Source of the DNA: Gordonia sp. X0973
GTDB lineage: Bacteria > Actinomycetota > Actinomycetes > Mycobacteriales > Mycobacteriaceae
Direction: 5' to 3'
Length of the DNA: 64,000 nucleotides
NCBI RefSeq assembly: GCF_013348785.1
Contig: NZ_CP054691.1
Location: 806,001 to 870,000, forward strand
In this document: piece by piece, positions 51,564 to 62,815 of the stretch
Layout of the letters: each line of letters opens with the position of its first letter
Numbering within the stretch: position 1 is the first letter of the stretch
Notes under the pieces: model-generated
The model's database searches: none
Told to the model about the DNA's origin: nothing
The model's input: the letters and a program-made list of their open reading frames with translations, nothing else
Position numbers and translations under genes: made by a program

Positions 51564-53936
51564 CTACTCGGGCCGACTGTAGGGCGCGCAGTGCGGCGGT
51601 GCGTGCGGCGCGACGAGCGAGGGGCGCTCCGGGATCGCCATCGTCACCGGCGCGCCGTCGAGGACGAATTCCTCGCCGTGGTGGGCCAGGGTGATCGGCG
51701 GCCCCGACAGGATGCGGTAGGTGGCGTTGTCGCGGCCGACGGCGACGACGATCGACGAGCCGCGGATGATCATGCGGAAGGACATGTAGTCCAGGCGCTG
51801 CGGCAGCCGCGGGGCGAAGGTGATCTTGCCGTCGAAGTCGCGCATCCCGCCGAATCCGGCGACGCAGTCGGTCCACGCCCCGGCCAGCGCCGCGATGTGC
51901 AGTCCGGAGCCGACGTTGGCGTGCAGGTCGTGCAGATCGGTGAACACCGACTCGCACATGAGGTCGTAGGCCAGGTCGAGGTAGCCGACCTCGGCCGCGA
52001 CGACGGCCTCGCAGCACGCCGACAGCGACGAGTCGCGCACGGTCAGCGGGTAGTAGTAGTCGAAGTTGCGCTTCTTCGCGTCGGCGTCGAAGGCGTCGCC
52101 GCGGGTGTACATGGCGAAGACGAGGTCGGCCTGCTTGACGACCTGCTTGCGGTACAGGTCGTAGTAGGGGTAGTTCAGCAGCAGCGGGTATTTGTCCTTC
52201 GAGGCCTCGAAGTCCCATTGGCCCAGATGGGTGAACGACTCGCACTGCTGGTGCACGTTCAGCTGATGGTCGTACGGGATGGTCATGGCCTCGGCGCAGG
52301 ACTCCCAGCGGGCCGTCTCCTCGTCGGTGACCCCCAGTTCGCGGGCGACGTCGGGCTGGCGGTGGACGGCGGCCACCGCGTCGCGCAGGTTCTGCTGCAC
52401 GGCGAGGTTGGTGAACACGTTGTTGTTGACGATGGCGGTGTACTCGTCGGGGCCGGTCACACCGTCGATCCGGAATTTGCCGCTCATGTCGAAGTGGCCC
52501 ATGTCGGCGAAGAGCCGCGCGGTCTCGACCAGTAGCTCGACGCCGCATTCCACGTCGAACTGCTCGTCGTTCGTCGCGTTCAGGTAGCGGGCGACGGCGT
52601 TGGCGATGTCGGCGCTGACGTGGACCCCGGCGGTTCCGGCGGGCCAATAGCCCGAACACTCGTCGCCGTTGATCGAGCGCCACGGGAACATCGCGCCGTG
52701 CTGGGCGAGTTCGGCGGCGCGGGCCTTGGCCTTGTCGATCGTCGAGTGCCGCCAGCGCAGTTCCTCGCCGGCCGCGGCGGGCAGCGTGTAGGTCAGCATC
52801 GGCAGGACGAAGCTCTCCGTGTCCCAGAAGGCGTGCCCGTCGTAACCGGGACCGGTCAGCCCCTTCGCCGGGATGGCCCTCGATTCCCCGCGGGCACCGG
52901 CCTGCAGGACGTGGAAGAGCGCGAAGCGCACGGCCTGCTGCAGCTCCGGGTCGCCGACGAGCTCGATGTCGGCGTCATGCCAGAAGTCGTCGAGGTAGGC
53001 GGCCTGTTCGGCGGCCAATTTGTCCCACCCGGTGTCGACGGCGAGCGCGAGCGCCGCCTCGACCTGGGCGCGCAGCGCCGGCACCGACCGGCGGGCCGAC
53101 CAGCCGTAGCCGATGTACTTGGTCAGGCTCAGCTTGTGCCCGCGTTTGACGTCGGTGGAGATGGTCAGGCGGGCCAGGTCGCCGTCGGCGCGGATGGAGG
53201 TCTGCGCGTCGTCGGGCAGGTCGAGGGTGTGGTCCATCCCGGCGGCCATGTGCAGCTCGGAACGCCGGGTGTGGTGGGCCAGAACCGCGGAGTAGCCACG
53301 ACAGTCGGCCATGTCGGCGACCAGCGGCGAGTCGAGTGCCGCCGCGAGGCGCGGGTCGTTGCCCGGCACCGGGATCGGTTCGTTGGCCAGCAGGTCGGAT
53401 TGCAGGACCAGGGTCATGTCCTCGCTCAACGGCTCCACCTCGTAGTGGATGGCGGCGATGGCGCGCTTGGTGAAGGAGACGAGGCGCTCGGAGCGGATGC
53501 GCACGCTGCGCCCGGTGGGCGAGGTCCACACGGTGTTGCGGCGCAGGGTGCCGGTGCGGAAGTCGAGTGTCCGCGAATGCTCCTCGGTGGTGCCGTAGCG
53601 CAGATCCATCGGCTCGTCCTCGACGAGCAGCCGGATGATCTTCCCGTCGGTCACGTTCACGACCGTCTGCCCGGATTCGGGATAGCCGTAGCCGGATTCG
53701 GCATAGGGGAGTTCGCGCAGTTCGTAGAAGCCGTTGAGGTAGGAGCCGGGCAGTTCGGTCGGCTCGCCCTCCTCGAACGTGCCGCGCAGGCCGATATGCC
53801 CGTTGGACAGGGCGAACAGGCTCTCGGTACGGGGCAGGATGTCCATCTGCAGCCCGTTCCACCGCAGCTTCCACGGGTCGACTTCGAATCCCAGTGCGCG
53901 CAGCTTGCCCTGAGGGTCCGGGTGCGGGTGCGTCAC
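51564..53936 (-). CDS. Glycoside hydrolase family 65 phosphorylase
   Basis: Enzyme of 790 residues in GH65 (maltose, trehalose, kojibiose or nigerose phosphorylases). The N-terminal beta-sandwich (about 1-290) precedes the (alpha/alpha)6 barrel. The barrel has [14 protein letters not shown], the catalytic acid in [19 protein letters not shown] (Glu near 490) and [10 protein letters not shown], followed by a phosphate-binding loop GSGLH and a C-terminal domain. It would release beta-glucose-1-phosphate, and the beta-phosphoglucomutase-like gene that overlaps it by four bases would convert this to glucose-6-phosphate. Trehalose is a likely substrate in this group, but the exact disaccharide is unknown. 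Confidence 0.93.
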   Translation of the reverse strand: MTHPHPDPQGKLRALGFEVDPWKLRWNGLQMDILPRTESLFALSNGHIGLRGTFEEGEPTELPGSYLNGFYELRELPYAESGYGYPESGQTVVNVTDGKIIRLLVEDEPMDLRYGTTEEHSRTLDFRTGTLRRNTVWTSPTGRSVRIRSERLVSFTKRAIAAIHYEVEPLSEDMTLVLQSDLLANEPIPVPGNDPRLAAALDSPLVADMADCRGYSAVLAHHTRRSELHMAAGMDHTLDLPDDAQTSIRADGDLARLTISTDVKRGHKLSLTKYIGYGWSARRSVPALRAQVEAALALAVDTGWDKLAAEQAAYLDDFWHDADIELVGDPELQQAVRFALFHVLQAGARGESRAIPAKGLTGPGYDGHAFWDTESFVLPMLTYTLPAAAGEELRWRHSTIDKAKARAAELAQHGAMFPWRSINGDECSGYWPAGTAGVHVSADIANAVARYLNATNDEQFDVECGVELLVETARLFADMGHFDMSGKFRIDGVTGPDEYTAIVNNNVFTNLAVQQNLRDAVAAVHRQPDVARELGVTDEETARWESCAEAMTIPYDHQLNVHQQCESFTHLGQWDFEASKDKYPLLLNYPYYDLYRKQVVKQADLVFAMYTRGDAFDADAKKRNFDYYYPLTVRDSSLSACCEAVVAAEVGYLDLAYDLMCESVFTDLHDLHANVGSGLHIAALAGAWTDCVAGFGGMRDFDGKITFAPRLPQRLDYMSFRMIIRGSSIVVAVGRDNATYRILSGPPITLAHHGEEFVLDGAPVTMAIPERPSLVAPHAPPHCAPYSRPE

Positions 53937-54718
53937 TGGTCTGCTCCTGTCTCCGGGGGTGCCGTCCTCAACTGGTCGAGGCTGGTCACGACGATGGTCG
54001 CGCCCGCGCCGGCCAGGGCCTTCGCATGGGCGCTGGGCTGCGCGCCCGATTCAATCGAATGCGGCCCGCTCTCGGCGCCAGTCGTCCGGTCGACGCCGAC
54101 GACGGCGGCGAAGTCGCCGGCCGCCCCCGCGGCCACCCCGGACACGGCGTCCTCGAATACGGCGGCCGCGGCCGGGCCGACCCCCATCAGCTGCGCGCCC
54201 AGGAGGAAGGAGTCCGGGGCCGGTTTGCCCGCCAACCCGCGCTCGACGATGTCGTTGCCGTCGACGCGTCTGGTCACGAACTCGCTGAGCCCGGCGGCCG
54301 TCAGCACCGGTCCGCCGTTGCGCGACGACGTGACGACGGCGATGCCCAGCCCGGCATCGCGCGCGGCGTGCAGGTAGGCGACGGCATCGGGGTAGGCGCG
54401 CACCCCGTCGCGGTCCAGGATGGCGAGGAACTTCGCGTTCTTCTCCGCCGCGATCTTCTCGACGGTGTCCCGGTCGACGGTGATGTGGCGCGCGGCGAGG
54501 AAGGCGTTGATGCCGTCCTCGCGGGGGCGTCCGTCGACGTGGGCGAGGTAATCGGCCGGCGTGAACGGCGCGGGGGCGTGCCCCTCGTCATCGACGGCGT
54601 GCGCCAGGAAATCGTTGAAGGTCTCGGTCCACGCGGCCATGTGCACCGACGCGGTGTCGGTCAACACTCCGTCGAGGTCGAAGAGTGCGACGGTGATGGA
54701 ATCCGGCAGCCCCAACAT
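53933..54718 (-). CDS. Beta-phosphoglucomutase-family HAD phosphatase
   Basis: HAD-superfamily enzyme of 261 residues with the beta-phosphoglucomutase layout. The nucleophile motif is FDLDGVLTDTASVHMAAW (Asp near 14 and 16), followed by a cap domain. Later motifs are VTSSRNG, GKPAPDSFLLGA and VFEDAVSGVAAG. It probably interconverts beta-glucose-1-phosphate and glucose-6-phosphate, working with the GH65 phosphorylase whose start codon overlaps this stop. ATG 54718 lacks a Shine-Dalgarno but follows a TAGCGT -10-like box by about seven bases, so the transcript may be leaderless. Confidence 0.88.
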   Translation of the reverse strand: MLGLPDSITVALFDLDGVLTDTASVHMAAWTETFNDFLAHAVDDEGHAPAPFTPADYLAHVDGRPREDGINAFLAARHITVDRDTVEKIAAEKNAKFLAILDRDGVRAYPDAVAYLHAARDAGLGIAVVTSSRNGGPVLTAAGLSEFVTRRVDGNDIVERGLAGKPAPDSFLLGAQLMGVGPAAAAVFEDAVSGVAAGAAGDFAAVVGVDRTTGAESGPHSIESGAQPSAHAKALAGAGATIVVTSLDQLRTAPPETGADQ

Positions 54719-54803
54719 TGGATTCACGCTACGCGAAACCCTGGTGGGACGTGCGGTGAGAAAGGTGTGATCTCGACCGGCGCCAGCGCCCGAGAGCATT
54801 TAC

Positions 54804-54822
54804 TTAGGTTTGACTAACCAAA
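54804..54822. promoter_or_regulatory. Predicted IdeR/DtxR iron box
   Basis: TTAGGTTTGACTAACCAAA agrees with the iron-box consensus TTAGGTTAGGCTAACCTAA at 16 of 19 positions and keeps its dyad. It overlaps the -35 box TTGACT of the downstream promoter, the classic arrangement for iron-dependent repression. Confidence 0.7.
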
Positions 54823-54838
54823 CTACCAAATTTACGAT
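54810..54838 (+). promoter_or_regulatory. SigA-type promoter of the Mtb12-like gene
   Basis: TTGACT at 54810-54815, a 17-base spacer and TACGAT at 54833-54838. The start point would be at about 54845, which is the first base of the ATG, so the mRNA is probably leaderless. Confidence 0.75.
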
Positions 54839-54844
54839 GTGGCC

Positions 54845-55318
54845 ATGACCACTGCGATCCGCGCCGCTCTGGGCGCCCTTCTCGTCCTCCTCATGTCTCT
54901 CGCCCTCGGCGCCCCCGCCGCGCAGGCCGAGCCCAGCATCCGCAGCGCGACCGTCGCCGACCTCTACCTGCGCGCCGACAAGCCGTCGAAGGACGCGGTG
55001 AAGCGCTCCTTCGCCGCCTTCATGAACCCGAGCCTGCCGATGGGGCCCAAGCTTGAGGTCTCGGTCAACGGCGCGGCCAACCGCGGCGAGTTGCAGCGGA
55101 TGATGGACCAGTCCCGCCAGCACGACTTCTTCTCGATGAAGGGCGACGTGGTCGCGGTGAACGTCAGCGGCAACGCGATGAACGCGCGCTTCCAGGGCTC
55201 CATGGCGGGCTTCCCGGTGCAGAGCTTCACCTACTACTACGTCCGGCAGGGCGGCCTCTGGAAGTACGACTGGAAGCACAACGCCGCGGCCAACGGCATG
55301 CCGGCCAAGTTCGTTTGA
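54845..55318 (+). CDS. Secreted Mtb12-like protein
   Basis: Secreted protein of 157 residues. A signal peptide (core AALGALLVLLMSLALG) is cleaved near PAAQA at about residue 30. The mature part resembles the C-terminal domain of the mycobacterial low-molecular-weight antigen Mtb12: a helix (KDAVKRSFAAFMNP), then strands ending VRQGGLWKYDWKHNAAANG. Its function is unknown. A TTGACT-17-TACGAT promoter places the transcript start at the ATG, favouring ATG 54845 over GTG 54839. A predicted iron box covers the -35. The stop overlaps the TTG start of the ABC ATPase gene, so this protein, the ABC pair and iron status may be linked. Confidence 0.75.
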   Translation: MTTAIRAALGALLVLLMSLALGAPAAQAEPSIRSATVADLYLRADKPSKDAVKRSFAAFMNPSLPMGPKLEVSVNGAANRGELQRMMDQSRQHDFFSMKGDVVAVNVSGNAMNARFQGSMAGFPVQSFTYYYVRQGGLWKYDWKHNAAANGMPAKFV

Positions 55319-56049
55319 TCGAGATAGCGGGGGTCTCCAAGTCCTTCGGCGACAAGACCGCCGTCGACGACGTCACCTTCACCGCGGCTCCGGGCGGGGT
55401 GACCTACCTCCTCGGGCCGAACGGCGCCGGTAAGACGACGCTGATGCGGATGATCGCGGGCTTGGCGTCGCCCGACGCCGGCACCATCACCGTCAACGGC
55501 CGGCGCCTGCACGAACTCGACGACGTGAAGCGCGAGGTCGGGTTCTCCCTCGACGCACGCGCCGGGCACCCCAGGCATACCGCGCTGCAGCATCTGCGCT
55601 GGCAGGCGCGGCTGGCGGGGATCGACCAGGACCGGGTGCACCCCGCGCTGGATGCCGTCGGGCTGCGGGCCGCGGCGCATCGCCTCGTGGGCGGGTTCTC
55701 CCTCGGGATGCAGCAGCGGCTCGGCATCGCCTCGGCACTGCTCGGCGACCCCGCGACGCTGGTCCTGGACGAGCCGGCGAACGGGCTCGACGTGGAGGGG
55801 GTGCTGTGGCTGCGCGACCTCTTCGGCCGGCTGACCGCGCAGGGGCGGACGCTGCTCGTCGCCTCGCACAGCCTCACCGAGGTGGAGATCACCGCGTCGT
55901 GGATCGTGATCATGGGCCAGGGGCGGGTGCTGTCGAGCACCCCGCGCGACGAGGTGCTGGCCCGCGGCGAGGGCCCGCGCCGCCTCGAGTCGGCCTACCT
56001 GGACATCACCCGGGGCAGCGTCGAATACGCCACCGGGGCGGACCGGTGA
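55315..56049 (+). CDS. ABC transporter ATP-binding protein (ABC-2 type)
   Basis: ATPase subunit of 244 residues. Walker A is GPNGAGKTT (about 40-48), the signature is FSLGMQQRLGIA instead of LSGGQ, as in bacitracin/lantibiotic-type exporters, Walker B is LVLDEPANGLD and the switch is ASHSLTEVE. The start is TTG at 55315, overlapping the previous stop (TTGA), and its own stop overlaps the permease start (GTGA). All three genes are therefore translationally coupled behind the predicted iron-controlled promoter. Confidence 0.88.
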   Translation: MIEIAGVSKSFGDKTAVDDVTFTAAPGGVTYLLGPNGAGKTTLMRMIAGLASPDAGTITVNGRRLHELDDVKREVGFSLDARAGHPRHTALQHLRWQARLAGIDQDRVHPALDAVGLRAAAHRLVGGFSLGMQQRLGIASALLGDPATLVLDEPANGLDVEGVLWLRDLFGRLTAQGRTLLVASHSLTEVEITASWIVIMGQGRVLSSTPRDEVLARGEGPRRLESAYLDITRGSVEYATGADR

Positions 56050-56828
56050 CCGGGTTGCGCCGCTCGGTGCGCGCGGAGTTGGCCAAGCTCTCCTGGCGCA
56101 GCCCGGTGCTGTACGCCCTCGTGCCGCTGGCCGTCGTCATCCCGGTGCTGATCAACGGGGCGATCGCCGCCGCCGCGGAGCGCGACGTCATCAACGGGCG
56201 CGGCGGGATGGACACCGACAACGCGGCCTACTGGGTCATCGTCTTCTCGACCTTCATCCTGATGGCCGGCGCGGTCACCTCCTACTGCGGCGAGTTCGGC
56301 GACCACACCGCGCCGATGGTGTTCCAGATCGCCCCGGCGCGGTGGCGACTGCCCGTCGCCAAACTGATCGTGTTCGGCGGGCTCGCCGGCCTCACCGTCT
56401 TCGCGACAACGCTGATCAACCTCGCGGTGCTGCCCAAGGTGTTCCCGGAGGTCTGGGATCGGGTCGACCCGCTCGATTCCGACGGCATCCACCTGCTCGT
56501 CGGCACGCCCGTGCTGGCCGTCCTCATCGTCGTGTTGGCCCTCGGCATCGCCATGCTGATCCCGCGTCCCGGGGTCGTGATCATGGTCCTGCTGTTGTGG
56601 CGGTGGGGGGTCGAGGTGTGCGTCGGGTTCATCCGCGGCGACTTCGGCACCGCGCTGCAGCGGTACTCGCTGTTCAAGAACGGCGAGATCGGGGCCGGTC
56701 AGTCGCCGACCTTCGACAGCCCGTTCGGCGGCCCGGTCGGTGCGATGGCGTATTTCGGTTGCGTCGCGCTCATCGTGTTCGCCGTGGGGCTCTATCGCCT
56801 GCACGCGACCGATGTCCGTGACGACTGA
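56046..56828 (+). CDS. ABC transporter permease
   Basis: Membrane subunit of 260 residues with six helices (about 22-43, 66-90, 100-125, 150-175, 180-205 and 230-252). It starts VTGLRRSVRAELAKLSWR, the usual cytoplasmic N-terminus of ABC-2 permeases, and ends LHATDVRDD. It pairs with the ATPase upstream through a GTGA overlap. The substrate is unknown; export of a peptide, lipid or siderophore-like compound cannot be told apart. Confidence 0.85.
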   Translation: MTGLRRSVRAELAKLSWRSPVLYALVPLAVVIPVLINGAIAAAAERDVINGRGGMDTDNAAYWVIVFSTFILMAGAVTSYCGEFGDHTAPMVFQIAPARWRLPVAKLIVFGGLAGLTVFATTLINLAVLPKVFPEVWDRVDPLDSDGIHLLVGTPVLAVLIVVLALGIAMLIPRPGVVIMVLLLWRWGVEVCVGFIRGDFGTALQRYSLFKNGEIGAGQSPTFDSPFGGPVGAMAYFGCVALIVFAVGLYRLHATDVRDD

Positions 56829-56854
56829 GGTCTGCGCCGTGCCAGGATGGGGAC

Positions 56855-57691
56855 ATGCAGCGTCCCTTCGCACAGGTCGACGTGTTCACGGACCGGCCGA
56901 CCGCGGGTAACCCGGTCGCGGTGGTGTGCGACGGCGACGGGCTCGACGACGCCACGATGGCGGCCTTCGCGCGCTGGACCAACCTCTCCGAGACGACCTT
57001 CGTCCAAACGCCGATCGAGCCAGCCGCCGACTATCGCCTGCGCATCTTCACCCCGACCGGGGAACTGCCCTTCGCCGGCCACCCGACCCTCGGCTCGGCC
57101 CATGCCTGGTTGGAGCGCTCCGGGACGACGCGACGCCAGATTGTGCAGGAATGCGGGATCGGGCTCGTCGAGATCCGCCGCGACGGCGAGCGCCTCGCCT
57201 TCGCCGCCCCCGATCTGCGGCGCGGCGGTCCGGTGGAGGATCACGTCCTCGATCGGGTCGTCGCGGCGCTGCGCCTGTCTCCCGAGCAGGTGATCGGCGC
57301 CGACTGGGTGGACAACGGCCCGCCCTGGATCGGGGTGCGCCTGGCGTCGGCGCAGGACGTGCTCGACCTGCGGCCCGACAACGAGTCGCTCGGCGCGCTG
57401 ATGGTCGGGGTCGTTGGCGCCTACCCGGACGGCGGCGGCCCGGACGGGGCCGCGGTCGAGGTGCGCGCCTTCGCCCCCGGGGTCGGCGTGCCGGAGGACC
57501 CGGTCACCGGCAGCCTCAACGCCGGATTGGCCAAGTGGTTGCGCGCAGCCGGACACGTGCCGAGCCGGTACGTCGCGTCGCAGGGCACCGCGTTGGGGCG
57601 GGCCGGGCGCGTCTTCGTCCACGACGACGACACCGACATCTGGATCGGCGGCCAATCGGTGACGGTGGTGTCCGGGACGGTCGAGCTGTGA
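56855..57691 (+). CDS. PhzF-family epimerase/isomerase
   Basis: Enzyme of 278 residues with the diaminopimelate-epimerase-like fold. The family segments are QVDVFTDRPTAGNPVAVV (N-terminus), LSETTFVQ with the conserved Glu (about 46-47), TPTGELPFAGHPTLGSAHAW and the C-terminal GVPEDPVTGSLNAGLAKWL. PhzF itself isomerises an intermediate of phenazine synthesis, but most relatives have other unknown roles, and no phenazine genes are here. Its stop overlaps the tatD start (GTGA). Confidence 0.9.
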   Translation: MQRPFAQVDVFTDRPTAGNPVAVVCDGDGLDDATMAAFARWTNLSETTFVQTPIEPAADYRLRIFTPTGELPFAGHPTLGSAHAWLERSGTTRRQIVQECGIGLVEIRRDGERLAFAAPDLRRGGPVEDHVLDRVVAALRLSPEQVIGADWVDNGPPWIGVRLASAQDVLDLRPDNESLGALMVGVVGAYPDGGGPDGAAVEVRAFAPGVGVPEDPVTGSLNAGLAKWLRAAGHVPSRYVASQGTALGRAGRVFVHDDDTDIWIGGQSVTVVSGTVEL

Positions 57692-58524
57692 GCAAGAAGT
57701 CGCGGCGCGAGCCGCCGCCGGATCCCGCGCCGCTGCCGGGACTCGTCGACGCCCACACCCACCTCGCGGCCTGCGGCGGCCGGGACGCGGATGCGGTGAC
57801 GGCGATCCTCGACCGAGCGGCCGCGGTCGGCATCGACCAGGTGGTGACCGTCGCCGACGACATGGTCGACGCCCGGTGGGCCGTGGCCGCGGCCGAGTGG
57901 GACGGCCGCTGCTACGCGGCGGTCGCGTTGCACCCGATGCACGCCGGCGACCTCGACGACGAATCGGCGGCCGAGCTGGAACAGATGGCGACCCATCCCC
58001 GCGTCGTGGCCGTCGGCGAGACCGGCCTGGACTACTACTGGCCGTCGCGATCGGAGGACTGTGCCCCGCCGCAGGTGCAGGAGCGGGCGTTCCGGTGGCA
58101 TATCGACCTGGCCAAGCGGGTCGGCAAGCCGCTGATGATCCACAACCGCGAGGCCGACCGCGACCTGCTGGACATCCTCGCCGACGCCGGCGCCCCGGAG
58201 ACGGTGATCATGCACTGCTTCTCCGGCGACGCGGCGATCGCCCGGGAATGCGTCGACGCGGGGTATTTCCTGAGCTTCTCCGGGACCGTCACCTTCACCA
58301 ATGCCGCGTCCTTGCAGGAGGCCGCCCTGCTCGTCCCCGACGAGCAGATCCTCGTCGAGACCGATGCACCCTTCCTGACGCCGCACCCGTATCGTGGAGC
58401 CCGCAACGAGTCCTACTGCCTGCCGTACACGGCGCGATTCCTGGCCGGGCTGCGCGGCGTATCCGACGAGGAGATGGCGGCCCTGCTCGGCGACAACGCT
58501 CGTCGGATTTATCACATCGGCTAG
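57688..58524 (+). CDS. tatD: TatD-family metal-dependent deoxyribonuclease
   Basis: Metal-dependent hydrolase of 278 residues in the TatD group, a 3'-exonuclease for damaged DNA. Metal ligands appear in VDAHTHLAA (His), VGETGLDYYW (Glu), HNREAD (His), HCFSGD (His) and TDAPFLTPHPYRG (Asp). GTG 57688 overlaps the PhzF stop by four bases. It precedes rpfB as in mycobacteria (Rv1008-Rv1009), and a hairpin lies in the 111-base gap between them. Confidence 0.94.
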   Translation: MSKKSRREPPPDPAPLPGLVDAHTHLAACGGRDADAVTAILDRAAAVGIDQVVTVADDMVDARWAVAAAEWDGRCYAAVALHPMHAGDLDDESAAELEQMATHPRVVAVGETGLDYYWPSRSEDCAPPQVQERAFRWHIDLAKRVGKPLMIHNREADRDLLDILADAGAPETVIMHCFSGDAAIARECVDAGYFLSFSGTVTFTNAASLQEAALLVPDEQILVETDAPFLTPHPYRGARNESYCLPYTARFLAGLRGVSDEEMAALLGDNARRIYHIG

Positions 58525-58533
58525 CTGAAAAGT

Positions 58534-60647
<2,114 letters not shown>

Positions 60648-60653
60648 CTTTTC

Positions 60654-61565
60654 GTGACCGCTTCCCCCGGCTCGATCACCGCACGCGCGGCGGCGAAGAT
60701 CAACCTGCACCTGGGCGTCGGCGGATTGCGCGACGACGGGTACCACGAGCTGGCCACCGTATTCCAGGCCGTTTCCCTTTTCGACGACGTGACCGTGCGG
60801 CACGCGGCTGAGCTGTCGGTGCGGACCGTCGGCGAGGGTGCCGACCAGGTGCCCGCCGATCCGCGCGACAACCTGGCCGCCCGTGCGGCACTGTCGGTCG
60901 ACCCGCAGGCGCGGGTGTCCATCGAGATCGAGAAGTCGATCCCGGTGGCGGGGGGGATGGCAGGCGGAAGCGCCGACGCGGCGGCGGCACTGGTCGCCTG
61001 CGCCCGACTGTTCGGCGCCGGTTGGGACCGCGCCGAGACAATGGCGGCGGCCGCGGCCTTGGGCTCCGACGTGCCGTTCTCGGTGCGCGGCGGTACCGCA
61101 CTGGGGACCGGGCGCGGGGAAGACCTCTCGCCGGTCCTGTCCCGGGGGGAGTTCCACTGGGTGCTGGCGATCGCCAAGACCGGCCTGTCCACCCCGGCCG
61201 TCTTCGCCGAGTTGGATCGGCTCCGCGCCAAGGGGGGAGCCGAGCCCGACGATGGCGTGCCGTCGAGCCCGGATGCGTTGCTGCGCGCCCTGGCCGCCGG
61301 CGACGTCGAGGAGGTCGCCGGATTGCTGCACAACGACCTGCAGCCCGCGGCCCTGTCGTTGCAGCCGGTGCTGCGCCGCACGCTGCGGGCCGGAACGGAC
61401 GCGGGGGCGTTGGCGGGCATCGTCTCGGGATCGGGTCCGACCTGCGCCTTCCTGTGCGCCGACGAGGAGTCGACCGTTCGGGTGGCCGCGGAGTTGGCCG
61501 GTGCCGGGGTGGCCAAGTCGGTCCGCACCGCCCACGGTCCCGTCGCCGGCGCGCGTTTGCGTTGA
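60654..61565 (+). CDS. ispE: 4-diphosphocytidyl-2-C-methyl-D-erythritol kinase
   Basis: GHMP-family kinase of the non-mevalonate isoprenoid pathway, 303 residues. It phosphorylates CDP-ME with ATP. Substrate motif [13 protein letters not shown] (about 11-23), glycine-rich ATP loop [17 protein letters not shown] (about 99-115) and the third motif [11 protein letters not shown] (near 260) are present. GTG 60654 lies six bases after the rsmA stop, so the two are in one operon with rpfB, as in M. tuberculosis Rv1009-Rv1011. Confidence 0.95.
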   Translation: MTASPGSITARAAAKINLHLGVGGLRDDGYHELATVFQAVSLFDDVTVRHAAELSVRTVGEGADQVPADPRDNLAARAALSVDPQARVSIEIEKSIPVAGGMAGGSADAAAALVACARLFGAGWDRAETMAAAAALGSDVPFSVRGGTALGTGRGEDLSPVLSRGEFHWVLAIAKTGLSTPAVFAELDRLRAKGGAEPDDGVPSSPDALLRALAAGDVEEVAGLLHNDLQPAALSLQPVLRRTLRAGTDAGALAGIVSGSGPTCAFLCADEESTVRVAAELAGAGVAKSVRTAHGPVAGARLR

Positions 61566-61630
61566 CGTGAGGCGCCCGCTCGACGGGGGAAAACCGACTG
61601 TTCGCTCGGTGCGTTCTCTAGTCTGGTGTG

Positions 61631-62773
61631 ATGCGTTCACACAGCCTCGTCCTCGGCGCCGCATTGACGGCGTCCGCGCTCACCCTCACGACCGCGGTGT
61701 CGGCCTCCCCCGCCACGGCGGCACCGGCCACCGGCGCGGTGCTCGGGCAGTCCGCCGTCGCCGCGGCCAATCTGCCGTCGGGGGCCGCGCGCGGTGTCAA
61801 GCTGCTCTACACGACCCGCGACCAGAACGGCCGGGCGGCGCAGACGACCGGTGTCGTCTACTACCCGCGTGCGCCCAAGCCGGCCGGCGGGTGGAAGGTC
61901 GTGTCGTGGGCCCACGGCACCAGCGGCATCGCCCCGCAGTGCGCGCCCAGCCGGGCCACCCGCGCGGTGCAGGACCAGTCCCAGCCGAATATCAGTGCCG
62001 CCCTGCGCCGCGGCTACGTGGTCACCGCCTCCGACTACATCGGCCTCGGCGGTGGTGGGACCACCGAATACCTCGGCGGACGCTCCGCCGCCTACAACGT
62101 GATCGACATGGTGCGCGCGGCGCGCAACCTCGATCCGACGATCGGCAAGCGCTGGGCTTCGCTGGGTCACTCGCAGGGCGGGCACGCCGCGCTGTGGGCG
62201 GCCCGTATGGCGCCGCGATACGCCCCCGACCTGCCGATGGTCGGTGCCGTTGCGCTGGCCCCGGCCAGCCAGATCCCGGCGACCATGTCGCTGCTCCAAC
62301 GTCCCGAGCTGCCCAGCCTGGGCCAATTGAACATGACCTCGCTCTTCGGGCTCTACGTGATGGCCGGGATGGACCGGGTGTACCCGAACCTGGGTGTGAA
62401 GAACTACCTGACCCCGGCCGGGCGGTATTGGCTGGCGCGGGTCAGCAAGGTCTGTGCCCAGGCGGGGGCGGCCGCGCTGAGCAACGTCGCGCCCGGAACC
62501 CTCTACGCGAAGGCGACGGGTGCTTCGCCGCGGTTCATGGCGGCGCTGCGCGCGTATTCGGATATCCCGGCTTCCGGCTTCCGGAGTCCGGTCCGCCTGC
62601 AGCAGGGCCTCACCGACACCATCGTGTTTCCGGTGAACACCTCGGAGTTGCAGGGCCAGTTGCGCGTGGGTGGCGTCGACGTCACGACCGGTTGGTATCC
62701 CGGTGGCCACATGGCTGTGGCGCGGGAGTCGATGGAAAACACGATGGCCACGGTGGACGGGTACTTCCGCTGA
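61631..62773 (+). CDS. Secreted lipase-like alpha/beta hydrolase
   Basis: Secreted enzyme of 380 residues in the secretory-lipase (PF03583-like) family. The signal peptide ends near ATAAP (about residue 31). The mature enzyme shows VVSWAHGTSG, the nucleophile motif GHSQGGHAALW (Ser near 180) and a late His in GWYPGGHMAV. The lid region lies between about 210 and 290. It probably hydrolyses lipid esters outside the cell. ATG 61631 is preferred over the adjacent GTG 61628. Confidence 0.88.
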   Translation: MRSHSLVLGAALTASALTLTTAVSASPATAAPATGAVLGQSAVAAANLPSGAARGVKLLYTTRDQNGRAAQTTGVVYYPRAPKPAGGWKVVSWAHGTSGIAPQCAPSRATRAVQDQSQPNISAALRRGYVVTASDYIGLGGGGTTEYLGGRSAAYNVIDMVRAARNLDPTIGKRWASLGHSQGGHAALWAARMAPRYAPDLPMVGAVALAPASQIPATMSLLQRPELPSLGQLNMTSLFGLYVMAGMDRVYPNLGVKNYLTPAGRYWLARVSKVCAQAGAAALSNVAPGTLYAKATGASPRFMAALRAYSDIPASGFRSPVRLQQGLTDTIVFPVNTSELQGQLRVGGVDVTTGWYPGGHMAVARESMENTMATVDGYFR

Positions 62774-62815
62774 GCTGATTCGGCCCGTCGCCGGGGCTGC
62801 CGATACAGTGGCCCG

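Noticed and set aside
54839..54844. GTG 54839 as start of the Mtb12-like gene
   Set aside because: The promoter -10 ends at 54838, so the transcript most likely begins at or after ATG 54845.
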